A stretch of DNA of 36,901 nucleotides from Opitutales bacterium (GTDB lineage: Bacteria; Verrucomicrobiota; Verrucomicrobiia; Opitutales; Seribacteraceae): NCBI GenBank assembly GCA_029251885.1, contig JAQXCL010000060.1:1-36901 (forward strand). The letters are read 5' to 3'. Positions 8,697-17,346 of this stretch are shown in pieces. Under the pieces are notes generated by a model. That model was not told where the DNA came from and ran no database searches. It saw nothing but the letters and a program-made list of their open reading frames with translations. The position numbers and the translations under genes are program-made. Each line of letters starts with the position of its first letter. The first letter of the stretch is position 1.

Positions 8697-8713
8697 ATTT
8701 TCTGGTAACTAAC

Positions 8714-9202
8714 TTATCCCTCTTTTTTTTGCTCAAGGTAGCTAACGACATCTGAGAACACTTTTAGGTTTTTTTCATTGAGATTCATCAGTGCCTTGTG
8801 AGCTTTGTATATCGTATCAGGATTGGCATTCGATTGGGAAGGTTTAATAGCAAGGTTTTCAAGCTGCACTTCATCCTTTACTTCATCTGAACTTACATTT
8901 GCAATCTGGTGAATCCCTAAGTTGCATACGGTTTCTAAATTTCTTCCTCGTAGGTTGAGTAAAGAAATACTGCCTTCATCGGCAGCACTGCGGATTTTCA
9001 AAGCAACGCTTACCAAGATGCCCAGAAAAGTACTGTCCATACTGGAGCAATCTTCAAAATCAATAACATATCTTTTTTGTCCTTTCTTACCCTGCTCTTC
9101 AAAAAAAAATCGAAGAGGTTCACAATTTAAGTACGAAGCTTTGTTAAGAACCTTTACGAATGCTCGGTCTGGTGTGACATGAACTCGATAATTAATGTCC
9201 AC
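8714..9202 (-). CDS. STAS-domain anti-anti-sigma-factor-like protein
   Basis: 162 residues, GTG start. A STAS domain spans about 4-112. The conserved phosphorylation loop is DCSSMDSTFLGIL (51-63); by alignment with SpoIIAA/RsbV the phosphoacceptor is S57 or T58. The family normally has Gly after the Ser/Thr pair (DSTGLG or DSSGLG); here Phe is found, so the loop is slightly divergent. A C-terminal extension (about 115-162), Asn/Lys-rich and helical, exceeds the usual 110-residue STAS protein. Co-oriented with and 17 bp upstream of the SpoIIE phosphatase gene, so the two probably form an operon: the phosphatase reactivates the STAS protein, which then sequesters a kinase/anti-sigma partner encoded elsewhere. 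Confidence 0.88.
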   Translation of the reverse strand: MDINYRVHVTPDRAFVKVLNKASYLNCEPLRFFFEEQGKKGQKRYVIDFEDCSSMDSTFLGILVSVALKIRSAADEGSISLLNLRGRNLETVCNLGIHQIANVSSDEVKDEVQLENLAIKPSQSNANPDTIYKAHKALMNLNEKNLKVFSDVVSYLEQKKEG

Positions 9203-9354
9203 TTCTGTAAACTATTATGCTCTAACTTCCTCACAATCGGAGAAGCTTGCAGGTATTAATTTAAAAGGAAAGCAAGTCACGATTGAGATATTACCATTCC
9301 TGGATTTGCGGGTGCTATGAATTTATGAATACCCTTCAATCTATGATTTTTGAA

Positions 9355-9822
9355 TTAAAGAACTCCTTTGATTTGCGCAAAGTCAGGAAGTTGTTTTGGG
9401 TCATCAGAAGACCAAGCCAGGGCAACTGTGCCTTCTTTAGAAATAACAAAAGCTGAACGCTTTGATACACCTTGAAAGCCGATAAAATCTTCATATAGCA
9501 CGCCATAATTTTGGGATACTTCCTTGTTGAAGTCACTAAGTAAAGGGAAGTTTAAACCTTCCTTGATCGCCATTGCTTCCTGTGCAAACGGACTATCTAC
9601 GCTAATTCCATATACCTTTGCATTTAATTCATCGTAAGCTTTTAGGTCGTCCCTTACCGAACATGCTTCTGCCATGCATACACTGGTAAATGCAAAAGGA
9701 AAAAAGAGTAAAACTACATTGGATTCGCCTTTGTGTTCGCTTAAGGTAATATCCTGTAGTCCGTCAGGTGTTTTGGTTTTCAGTGTAAAGTCTGGGGCGA
9801 TTGTGCCAATGTCTAAGGTCAT
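9355..9822 (-). CDS. Peroxiredoxin of the AhpC/TSA superfamily, BCP/AhpE-like
   Basis: 155 residues from the ATG chosen because the family N-terminus (IAPDFTL) follows at once; the frame stays open 41 codons further upstream with no homology-like content. The peroxidatic Cys is C49 in the PFAFTSVC motif (PxxxT/SxxC). A second Cys, C54, lies five residues on, the spacing of the resolving Cys in E. coli BCP-type atypical two-Cys enzymes, though overall the sequence also resembles mycobacterial AhpE. It reduces hydrogen peroxide or organic hydroperoxides using a thioredoxin-like donor. No signal peptide. It is divergent from tyrS; the roughly 150-bp region between them must hold both promoters. 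The 152-bp gap on its other side (9203-9354) shows nothing I recognise. Confidence 0.92.
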   Translation of the reverse strand: MTLDIGTIAPDFTLKTKTPDGLQDITLSEHKGESNVVLLFFPFAFTSVCMAEACSVRDDLKAYDELNAKVYGISVDSPFAQEAMAIKEGLNFPLLSDFNKEVSQNYGVLYEDFIGFQGVSKRSAFVISKEGTVALAWSSDDPKQLPDFAQIKGVL

Positions 9823-9972
9823 TTTGTCTCTTGGATAAGGGTTATAAGAAGACTTTAAATTGGTAAGGTTACATGGGTTTCTTGCAAGCTGAATCATAAC
9901 AGAAAAGAATGAGTCTTTCGTATTCTTCGCTCGTAGAGGTAGCACAATTTATTTATAGAGATAAAATTCGTA

Positions 9973-11148
9973 ATGATTGAAAATAAGTTGTTGGAAAATG
10001 CAGAGGTTGTAATTGGGCAAGATGAATTGCTCGATAATCTTAAGCAGGGACGTAAATTAAAGATTAAGTTTGGAGTTGATCCAACTCGTCCTGATTTGAC
10101 TTTTGGGCACTTGGTTGTGTTTAACAAACTTAGACAATTTCAAGATGCAGGTCATGAAGCCATTTTATTAATTGGTGATTACACTGCTCGAATTGGCGAC
10201 CCGAGTGGGCGTTCTGAACTGCGTCCTGAATTAACCGAGTCTGCGGTTAAAAAAAATGCTACCACTTATCTCGAGCAAGCTTTCAAGATACTTGACGAGT
10301 CTAAAACTGTAGTTCGTAGGAACAGTGAATGGTTTGGTGAGATGAGCTTTGCTGATGCCCTCTCTCTTACTCGAAGTATGACGGTGGCACGAATGCTAGA
10401 AAGAGATGATTTTGAAAAACGTTTTAAATCTAATCAACCAATTTCCATGGTAGAATTTATGTATCCGTTGATTCAAGGTTACGATTCCATTGTCTTGGAA
10501 TCCGATGTTGAATTAGGTGGAAATGATCAACTCTTCAACATGTTGGTCGGCAGAAACTTGCAGAAAGAAAAAGGATTGTCCCCGCAAGCGGTGATTACAT
10601 TACCTTTACTTGTCGGATTGGACGGCTCTAAAAAGATGTCTAAAAGCTACGATAATTACATCGCTTTTAATGATTCGCCAAAGGATATGTTTGGAAAAAC
10701 TATGTCTATTTCCGATGAAGTGATGTGGGATTACTATCGTTTGTTATTACTCAAAGACGAATCTGAATTGATGGGACTTAAGCATTCTCACCCAATGGAG
10801 ACTAAAAAACAATTGGCACGAGAACTTACCTCTGTTTTTTTTGGTGATAAAAGAGCTGATGAAGAACTGAGTGCTTTTTCCCAAGTTTTTTCAAAAAGAG
10901 AAGACCCAAATGACATGCCTGAAATTTCTATTTCTCAAGGTCTTTCACAACCCCCAACCCTTTTAAATATCCTCTCAGAATCTGGATTATTTGAATCAAA
11001 AGGTCAAATTCGCCGATTGATTAAACAAGGAGCCGTCAAACTAGAAGGTGAAAAAGTAGATAGTCCAGATATTGATTTAGCAACTCTGTCAGCATCCCCA
11101 AAAATTCTTAAAGCGGGTAAAAAAATCTTTCTGCGAATAAAGCCGTAA
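9973..11148 (+). CDS. tyrS: Tyrosine--tRNA ligase
   Basis: 391 residues, a class I aminoacyl-tRNA synthetase charging tRNA-Tyr. The HIGH-type motif appears as TFGH (43-46) after FGVDPTRPDL, and the KMSKS loop as KKMSKSYDN (about residue 220). A C-terminal S4-like RNA-binding domain (about 325-390) contains IRRLIKQGAVKLEG. Length and motif spacing fit the TyrZ-like group found in many Gram-negatives rather than the longer E. coli-like form, though I could not test this by alignment. No Shine-Dalgarno sequence precedes the ATG. It converges on uvrA with an 11-bp gap. Confidence 0.96.
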   Translation: MIENKLLENAEVVIGQDELLDNLKQGRKLKIKFGVDPTRPDLTFGHLVVFNKLRQFQDAGHEAILLIGDYTARIGDPSGRSELRPELTESAVKKNATTYLEQAFKILDESKTVVRRNSEWFGEMSFADALSLTRSMTVARMLERDDFEKRFKSNQPISMVEFMYPLIQGYDSIVLESDVELGGNDQLFNMLVGRNLQKEKGLSPQAVITLPLLVGLDGSKKMSKSYDNYIAFNDSPKDMFGKTMSISDEVMWDYYRLLLLKDESELMGLKHSHPMETKKQLARELTSVFFGDKRADEELSAFSQVFSKREDPNDMPEISISQGLSQPPTLLNILSESGLFESKGQIRRLIKQGAVKLEGEKVDSPDIDLATLSASPKILKAGKKIFLRIKP

Positions 11149-11159
11149 GTTTTAAAGAC

Positions 11160-14100
11160 TCACTTTTTTCTTACTACTTTTCGTAAAAATCGTGTAGTAG
11201 GATTTTTATGTTTCTCTAATAAAGAAGTTACAGTTCCATGATGTAAAAGATTGCCGCCCTCTTTTCCACCTTTCGGTCCCAATTCAATAACGAAATCCGC
11301 TTCTGCGATGAGATCGACATCGTGTTCGATCACAACCACGGTGTGACCATCATCTACTAATCGATGCAGGAGAAGTATTAATTTTTGGCAGTCTTTTGAA
11401 TGAAGTCCAATGGTGGGCTCTTCTAAAACATAAAAGTTTTTTTGGACCTTGCCCAATCTTCTTCCTTTGAGTTCGATTCCAGAAGAAAGTTCCGATGCCA
11501 GTTTGAGCCTTTGCGCCTCTCCTCCTGAAAGGGTTGGTGAAGTTTGACCCAACCTCAGATAGCCTAGTCCCGTTTCTTTCATGAGAGAAAAGGTTTCCTT
11601 AAGCAATTCATCAAATGAAAAGAAATCTACTGCATCATCGAAAGTGAGGTTAAGAATTTCGTCGATATTCTTTCCTCTCCATTTTAAATCAAGGACTTCG
11701 TCTTTGTATCGTTTACCTGCACACTCTTCACACTCAACATATGAATCCGGCAGGAAATTCATTTCCAATTTAATTTTCCCGGCTCCTTTGCAAATTTCAC
11801 ATCTTCCCCCTTTTACGTTAAAGGAAAAATCACTTGGCCCAAGCCCGCGAGCCTTGGCTTCTGGTAATGTGGAAATCAATTCCCTTATGCGGGTCCAAAC
11901 TCCCAAGTAAGTAACCGGAGTGGAACGGGAAGTCTTGCCGATTGGGCTTTGAGTGACTTCGATTGCTTTGGCAAAGATGTTGCCATTCTTCAATTCGTAT
12001 CCGTCGGCTTTTATATGCCCTGATTGTTGTTGAATGGCTTCTTTAACCCCCTGGAAAAGAGGGCCTCGTACAAGACTAGACTTTCCCGCTCCTGATACCC
12101 CACAACATACAATTAGTCGCCCTATGGGTAGTTGCACCTTTAAGTTTCTGATGTTTCGAAAATTAACTTTCAAGAGTTCAAGGTAAGCTTTTGAAGTTTT
12201 GCTATTGAGTGTAGGCAGGGAGCGCCATTGTCCTTTTAAAGGATGGGGTATTCCTATGGAAAGGTGTTTGCCGGTTCCTGATTGAGCATTTTCAGCAATT
12301 TGAAGTGGTTTCCCCACTTCAACCACATGACCGCCATCCTCTCCAGCGTGCGGGCCAATTTCGATAACACAGTCTGCTTGTAAGATAGTTTCCAAATCAT
12401 GCTCTACCACAAGTAGTGAATTCCCCTTGGCTTGGAGCTTGCGCAAAGAATCAATTAATTTTTGATTGTCCGAGGGGTGAAGGCCAATAGATGGCTCATC
12501 TAAAACATAAAGGACACCGGAAAGGTTCGAGCCCAATTGGCTAGCTAGGCGAATTCTCTGGGATTCTCCACCGGACAGGGAAGATGTTTCACGGTTAAGG
12601 GATAAATAATCCAAACCCACATTACCCATAAAGCATAACCTCTCGAGAACTTCGGGCAAAATTGCTTCCAAAATAGGTAATTTTTCTTTTTGAATTTGGA
12701 GGTTTTGAAGGAACCCAGAAATTTCCTCCGGGGTAAGGGCAAGTAGCTTTGGTAAAGAAAGAGATCTTTTATTCTTATCTTGTAAAAATACATTTCGGCC
12801 ACTTGGATTTAAGCGCTCTCCGAGGCAACTAGGACAGGTTTCCCCATTGGTCAGTTTCCACCAATCTCCGTTAGCTGGGAGATCTTCTTTCATCCAGTCA
12901 TAAATTCTTCCATATCCATGACAAGATGTACATTGTCCGCGGGGAGAATTCCAGGAAAGTAACGAAGGCTCAAGGTCTGGATAAGCTTCCCCGGTTGAAG
13001 GATCTGATTTGCGAATGGAAAACCAACAAATTTCACCATCTGGAAAAAGGAGGAGGCAGCGCCCTTTGCCAATGTTTAAAGCGTAGTCGATCGAAGCGTT
13101 TAAAACGGGCCTTGAGGGAGACTTGACCCAGTGGTTCATTACCACTTCAATGTCGTGCAACCGATACCTGTCAAGGCCCTCAAAAGAATGCGTCGGTAAA
13201 ATATCTCCATCACAACGAACTTCCATAAACCCTTGCTCCCTTGCCCAGTTAACCAAGGGCTTGTGATGGCCCTTGCGATTCACAACGAGGGGGGCAAGTA
13301 GACGAATACCGCTGATCTTTTGAATCCGTTTTGCTAAGATTCGGGAAATTTCCTGAGGAGTGGAGGAGACCAAAGGTTTTCCGCTTTGCGGACTGTGTTG
13401 TTCTCCAAGGCGAGCGTAGAGAAGCCTTAAGTATTGAGCGATTTCTGTAATGGAACCAACCGTAGACTTTTTGGAACCTCGAGTAACCCTTTGTTCGATG
13501 GCTACCGTCGGAGAAATTCCGTTGATTTGATCGACTTTTGGCTTTCCGACTTGTTCGACAAATTGTCGAGCATAGGATGACATAGACTCGAGGAATCGCC
13601 GTTGTCCTTCTGCAAAAATTACTTGGAAGGCCAGGGATGATTTTCCCGATCCAGAAGGTCCGGTAACTACGACAAACTGGTTTGAGGGAATTCGTAAGTT
13701 TATGTTTTTGAGATTGTTTTCTTGAGCCCCGAGTATTTCTAAGTCTTTTTTTCTGCCGTAGTTGCCTTTTTTAAATGGCCCATAGTCGATTTGTTTATCT
13801 TTAGGTTTTTTTTCTAAATCTGAGAATAAGCTACTTGTCGGAGTATTTAGAGAGCGGAACGAACGAGGAGACCCTTCAGCGATAATTTTACCCCCCAGTT
13901 TTCCTGCTCCTGGTCCAAGTTCTACGATCCAATCAGATTGGCAAAGAACCATGGGATTATGTTCGATGACAAATAGTGAATTGCCCTCCGCCACTGTTTT
14001 TTTAAGGCAGTCAACCAAACGCTGAACATCGGAGAGATGAAGGCCAGTGGTAGGTTCATCGATCAGCAAAATTGCAGGCTCCGATTTTTTCCCAAGAGGT

Positions 14101-16574
14101 CCCATATATTTGGCTAATTTCAATCTTTGCGATTCCCCACCAGAAAGAGTTCCAAGCGGTTGGCCCATCTTAAGGTAACCCAATCCAAGTTCATGAAGAA
14201 GGGATAGTTTTTTGTGGGTCTTGGGAAAATGAGCGAATCTGAGTAACGCATCCGCGATCGTAAGGTCTAAAGCATCGGCAACGTTTAATCCGTCCAATTT
14301 AATTTCCAAAAGATCATCCTTAAAGCGTTTGCCATGACACAAAGAACAAGGAATTGAAAGGTCGGGTAAGAATTGCATTTCCACATTCTCATAACCTAAG
14401 CCCATGCATGAATCGCACCGTCCTTGCCCCGAGTTAAAAGAAAAGTCAGATGCGGAAAAACCAGACATTTTTGCCTGCTCTGTTCGACCAAATGCCTCTT
14501 TGATTGGTCCCCAGGCATCAGAGTAAAGGGCAGGGTTTGACCGGGAGGAGCGAGCAACGGTTCCTTGGTCAATCATAACCACTTCAGAAAAAGGCAGGTC
14601 ACTGGTTACCCAACCATTGGGTGAGCCTTGGCTAAGTTCCTGATAAATTAGGTCATGAACAAGGGTAGATTTACCTGAGCCAGATAAACCAGCGATTGAT
14701 GTAAATTGGCCAAGAGGTAAATTGGCACTGAAGTTCTTTAGGTTGTGAACATTTGCTTTCCTAACCTTTAGAAATTTGGTGGGTGCCTTGCTTGACTTAA
14801 TTTGACTTTGCTGGTGTTCGGTTGACTTCCCGGCGAGCCACTTTCCTGTCTCAGATTTGGCGGAACGCAAGAGTTGGGGAACCGTACCCTCAAAAGTAAT
14901 ATGCCCCCCTGCTGTTCCTGGTTGAGGACCAATTTCAATTACCCGATCAGCTGCTTGAATCACTTGATCATCGTGTTCAACCACGCATACGCAATTTCCA
15001 CTGGCTGCCAAGTCCCGAAGGATTCCAATCAAACGGCCAACATCTTTATGATGCAGCCCGATGGTTGGCTCGTCTAAGGCAAAAAGGGTATCCGTCAAAC
15101 CAGCACCAAGGCAGGCAGTAAGATTAATTCTTTGCGTCTCTCCACCACTTAGGCTTCTGGAAGTACGATCCAGGCTTAAATAATCTAAGCCAACATCTCT
15201 TAAGTATCCAAGCCTCGTACAAATGGCCTCGAGGGGTAAGTCAGTCTTTGGCTCATTACTAATAGGCTGAGTTTCCATCAGCGAAAGGAGTTCGGAAACC
15301 GGTAAAGAATATAATTCTGGAAGAGAGCGACCCTTCCACTTCCAGAGTTGTGGTTCATGTTGAAACCTTGTGCCCTTACATTCAGGACAATTAAAGTATC
15401 CTCGATACTTGGATAGAAACACCCGAACATACATTTTATAGGTCTTTTTTTCCAACCATTTGAAAAAAGAGTTAACTCCATACCAACGTTCATTTCCCTC
15501 TTCATACAGGGGATCACCTTTCCAAATAAAATCTTGGCTGTCTTGAGAAAGATCCTTCCATGCCAGCTGCGGATTAATATCTAAATCTTTTGTTGCTAGC
15601 ATGAGGTCTTCAAGGCAGTGACCGTATACTTTACCTTGAAATGGCTTGATCGCACCTTCAGATAAAGAAAGCTTTGTGTCGGGAATAACTAGATTTGGAT
15701 TGATTTCAATTATCCGCCCAAAGCCTTTGCATTTTGGGCAAGCCCCGGCGGGAGAATTGAAAGAAAATGAACCTTGTTCTAGCTTCGCATAGCTTTTTGC
15801 AGAAACTCGAGAGCGCAGGCCAGTATGAAAAGATGACAAGATTTCTCCGGTTGATGATCTCGCTTCAGCTCTTCCTTTTCCGTGGGAGAGGGCAAGGGAT
15901 ATGGCTTCGGCTATTCGATTTTTGCTCTCAGGTTTTACCTTGATTCGATCAACGACTACAAATGCAGAAGTTTGGTCCCAGATTCCCTCTTGAAGAAGAT
16001 CTTCTATGCGACCGTAGTCTTTAGATGATAATATTCGTGCATGACCTGCAGAAATTAGAAACTGAAGAAAATCAGTAGTCGGTAAACTGCCCCGCTCTAT
16101 GGAAAAGCCTACAACAACATTTCGATTACTGAATTGGCTTATACAAGCCTTGGCCTGAGTCGAAGGAGTTTCTACTTGAATGAGCTTTCCTTGATCATCG
16201 GGGTCATGCAGGCGAGCAACTTGCGGAAACCAAACTTTAAAATAGTCGCAGAGTTCAGTCATCGTACCAACGGTTGACCTGGAATTCCTTACTGTATTTT
16301 TTTGCTCTACAGCAATGGAAGGACGGGCATTTGCCATGGAGTCAATTTTGGGTCGTGGTAAAGATTCCATGAATTGCCTGACATACGGACTAAATGTTTC
16401 CACATATCGTCTTTGTCCCTCTGCGTGAAGAACATCGAAAAGCAGAGTCGATTTTCCTGTACCGCTTAAACCTGTGATCACCGTTAATTGGCCAGGGGAA
16501 AGGTCCAAATTAATGCCTTTTAAATTATTTTCTCGGGCACCGCGTAATTGGATGGGCAGTGATTGATTAGGCAT
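11160..16574 (-). CDS. uvrA: Excinuclease ABC subunit A, double-length tandem duplication (four ABC ATPase domains)
   Basis: 1804 residues, about twice the usual 940. Two UvrA-like halves are fused: about 1-905 and about 943-1804. UvrA is the damage-sensing ATPase of nucleotide excision repair, loading UvrB. Each half has two ATPase modules. Walker A: GLSGTGKS (35-42), GLSGSGKS (629-636), GPSGSGKS (972-979), GVSGAGKS (1492-1499). Signatures: LSGGETQR (475-482), LSGGESQR (810-817), LSGGESQR (1333-1340), LSGGEAQR (1682-1689). CxxC zinc-type pairs sit near 279/282, 396/399, 720/723, 743/746, 1215/1218, 1247/1250, 1592/1595 and 1615/1618. Walker B is LDEP, IDEP and LDEP in modules 1-3 but LEEP (1717-1720) in module 4, an Asp-to-Glu change. 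Double-length UvrA is known in Chlamydia (about 1786 aa). The start lies 50 bp downstream of tRNA-Glu. Confidence 0.95.
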   Translation of the reverse strand: MPNQSLPIQLRGARENNLKGINLDLSPGQLTVITGLSGTGKSTLLFDVLHAEGQRRYVETFSPYVRQFMESLPRPKIDSMANARPSIAVEQKNTVRNSRSTVGTMTELCDYFKVWFPQVARLHDPDDQGKLIQVETPSTQAKACISQFSNRNVVVGFSIERGSLPTTDFLQFLISAGHARILSSKDYGRIEDLLQEGIWDQTSAFVVVDRIKVKPESKNRIAEAISLALSHGKGRAEARSSTGEILSSFHTGLRSRVSAKSYAKLEQGSFSFNSPAGACPKCKGFGRIIEINPNLVIPDTKLSLSEGAIKPFQGKVYGHCLEDLMLATKDLDINPQLAWKDLSQDSQDFIWKGDPLYEEGNERWYGVNSFFKWLEKKTYKMYVRVFLSKYRGYFNCPECKGTRFQHEPQLWKWKGRSLPELYSLPVSELLSLMETQPISNEPKTDLPLEAICTRLGYLRDVGLDYLSLDRTSRSLSGGETQRINLTACLGAGLTDTLFALDEPTIGLHHKDVGRLIGILRDLAASGNCVCVVEHDDQVIQAADRVIEIGPQPGTAGGHITFEGTVPQLLRSAKSETGKWLAGKSTEHQQSQIKSSKAPTKFLKVRKANVHNLKNFSANLPLGQFTSIAGLSGSGKSTLVHDLIYQELSQGSPNGWVTSDLPFSEVVMIDQGTVARSSRSNPALYSDAWGPIKEAFGRTEQAKMSGFSASDFSFNSGQGRCDSCMGLGYENVEMQFLPDLSIPCSLCHGKRFKDDLLEIKLDGLNVADALDLTIADALLRFAHFPKTHKKLSLLHELGLGYLKMGQPLGTLSGGESQRLKLAKYMGPLGKKSEPAILLIDEPTTGLHLSDVQRLVDCLKKTVAEGNSLFVIEHNPMVLCQSDWIVELGPGAGKLGGKIIAEGSPRSFRSLNTPTSSLFSDLEKKPKDKQIDYGPFKKGNYGRKKDLEILGAQENNLKNINLRIPSNQFVVVTGPSGSGKSSLAFQVIFAEGQRRFLESMSSYARQFVEQVGKPKVDQINGISPTVAIEQRVTRGSKKSTVGSITEIAQYLRLLYARLGEQHSPQSGKPLVSSTPQEISRILAKRIQKISGIRLLAPLVVNRKGHHKPLVNWAREQGFMEVRCDGDILPTHSFEGLDRYRLHDIEVVMNHWVKSPSRPVLNASIDYALNIGKGRCLLLFPDGEICWFSIRKSDPSTGEAYPDLEPSLLSWNSPRGQCTSCHGYGRIYDWMKEDLPANGDWWKLTNGETCPSCLGERLNPSGRNVFLQDKNKRSLSLPKLLALTPEEISGFLQNLQIQKEKLPILEAILPEVLERLCFMGNVGLDYLSLNRETSSLSGGESQRIRLASQLGSNLSGVLYVLDEPSIGLHPSDNQKLIDSLRKLQAKGNSLLVVEHDLETILQADCVIEIGPHAGEDGGHVVEVGKPLQIAENAQSGTGKHLSIGIPHPLKGQWRSLPTLNSKTSKAYLELLKVNFRNIRNLKVQLPIGRLIVCCGVSGAGKSSLVRGPLFQGVKEAIQQQSGHIKADGYELKNGNIFAKAIEVTQSPIGKTSRSTPVTYLGVWTRIRELISTLPEAKARGLGPSDFSFNVKGGRCEICKGAGKIKLEMNFLPDSYVECEECAGKRYKDEVLDLKWRGKNIDEILNLTFDDAVDFFSFDELLKETFSLMKETGLGYLRLGQTSPTLSGGEAQRLKLASELSSGIELKGRRLGKVQKNFYVLEEPTIGLHSKDCQKLILLLHRLVDDGHTVVVIEHDVDLIAEADFVIELGPKGGKEGGNLLHHGTVTSLLEKHKNPTTRFLRKVVRKK

Positions 16575-16623
16575 CGGTTATTCCTAGGGGAATTGGAGAA
16601 TCGGACAAGACGCGAAATTAAAA

Positions 16624-16700
<77 letters not shown>

Positions 16701-16776
16701 GAACTCACACATCCTGTTTAAAACTTTCTTTTTCGCAAGTCGAATCTGTTAGTCTTATTTTCATGACTCTAGAAGT

Positions 16777-16804
16777 TTGACATTATCCGCTCATACTTTA
16801 CTTT
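16777..16804 (+). promoter_or_regulatory. Possible rpmH promoter
   Basis: TTGACA (16777-16782), a consensus -35 box, is followed 16 bp later by TACTTT (16799-16804), a poor -10. It sits just ahead of the rpmH ATG at 16817, in the 116-bp gap between tRNA-Glu and rpmH. The -35 is convincing, the -10 is not. A TTATCCGC sequence next to it matches only part of a DnaA box. Confidence 0.35.
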
Positions 16805-16816
16805 TTGATCTTTGTC

Positions 16817-16972
16817 ATGAAACCTACCTACAACCCATCTAAACTGCGCAGAGCCCGAAAGTTTGGCTTTCGCAAGCGCAATCAAACGAGTGCCGGACGC
16901 AAGGTGCTTCAAAATCGTCGCCGTAAGGGCAGGGCTAAATTAACCGCCTCTGTTCTTCCTCGGTTTCGTTAG
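16817..16972 (+). CDS. rpmH: 50S ribosomal protein L34
   Basis: 51-residue very basic protein. It begins MKPTYNPSK, continues [12 protein letters not shown], then the family hallmark [16 protein letters not shown], and ends with [11 protein letters not shown]34 is part of the large ribosomal subunit. The gene is followed 26 bp later by rnpA, the near-universal rpmH-rnpA pair, so the call is secure despite the small size. In many bacteria dnaA lies upstream of rpmH; here the upstream neighbours are tRNA-Glu and uvrA, both pointing away. No Shine-Dalgarno sequence is seen. Confidence 0.97.
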   Translation: MKPTYNPSKLRRARKFGFRKRNQTSAGRKVLQNRRRKGRAKLTASVLPRFR

Positions 16973-16998
16973 TCATTTTTTGCCTAGCCGCAAACTGC

Positions 16999-17346
16999 GT
17001 GAACTTAAGTCTTTCACGCACAGAAAGGTTGCGCAAAAGCTACGAGTTCTTGCAGGTCAAATCCAATGGTGTTTCTATTCGGCAAGCTCCATTTTGGGTT
17101 CAAGCCCATGAAAATTCTGTTGGTCCTTCCAAGCTAGGAGTAATCGCCACCAAACGATTAGGGAATGCGGTGGCCAGAAATCAGGCAAAAAGACTAATTC
17201 GCGAATTGTTCCGCAAGCACAAACACCGTTTGCCATTTACCATACACTTGGTTGTCTTGCCAAGGCGCTCAATTTTCCAAACGCCATTTACTAACTTAGA
17301 AACTTTATTCATTGATGCTCTTAATAAAGCGTCCAAACGATTATGA
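16999..17346 (+). CDS. rnpA: Ribonuclease P protein component
   Basis: 115 residues, GTG start. It is the protein subunit of RNase P, which assists the catalytic RNA in trimming the 5' leader of tRNA precursors. The conserved RNR region is present as AVARNQAKRLIRELFRKH, with Gln at the position that is often Arg, and an N-terminal LSRTERLRKSYEF matches the family. The protein is strongly basic. Its stop overlaps the yidC start (ATGA at 17343-17346), indicating translational coupling. In many Gram-negatives yidD sits between rnpA and yidC; it is absent here. Confidence 0.95.
   Translation: MNLSLSRTERLRKSYEFLQVKSNGVSIRQAPFWVQAHENSVGPSKLGVIATKRLGNAVARNQAKRLIRELFRKHKHRLPFTIHLVVLPRRSIFQTPFTNLETLFIDALNKASKRL

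Noticed and set aside
9823-9945. 41-residue N-terminal extension of the peroxiredoxin
   Set aside because: The frame is open but the extension has no signal-peptide or family character, and the family start follows the internal ATG.
16785-16795. Replication origin next to rpmH
   Set aside because: Only one partial DnaA-box-like sequence, with no cluster, no dnaA and no AT-rich unwinding region in the expected arrangement.
16980-17058. Alternative reading frame overlapping the rnpA start
   Set aside because: A TTG at 16980 opens a short basic frame, but it is out of frame with RnpA and has no conserved motif.
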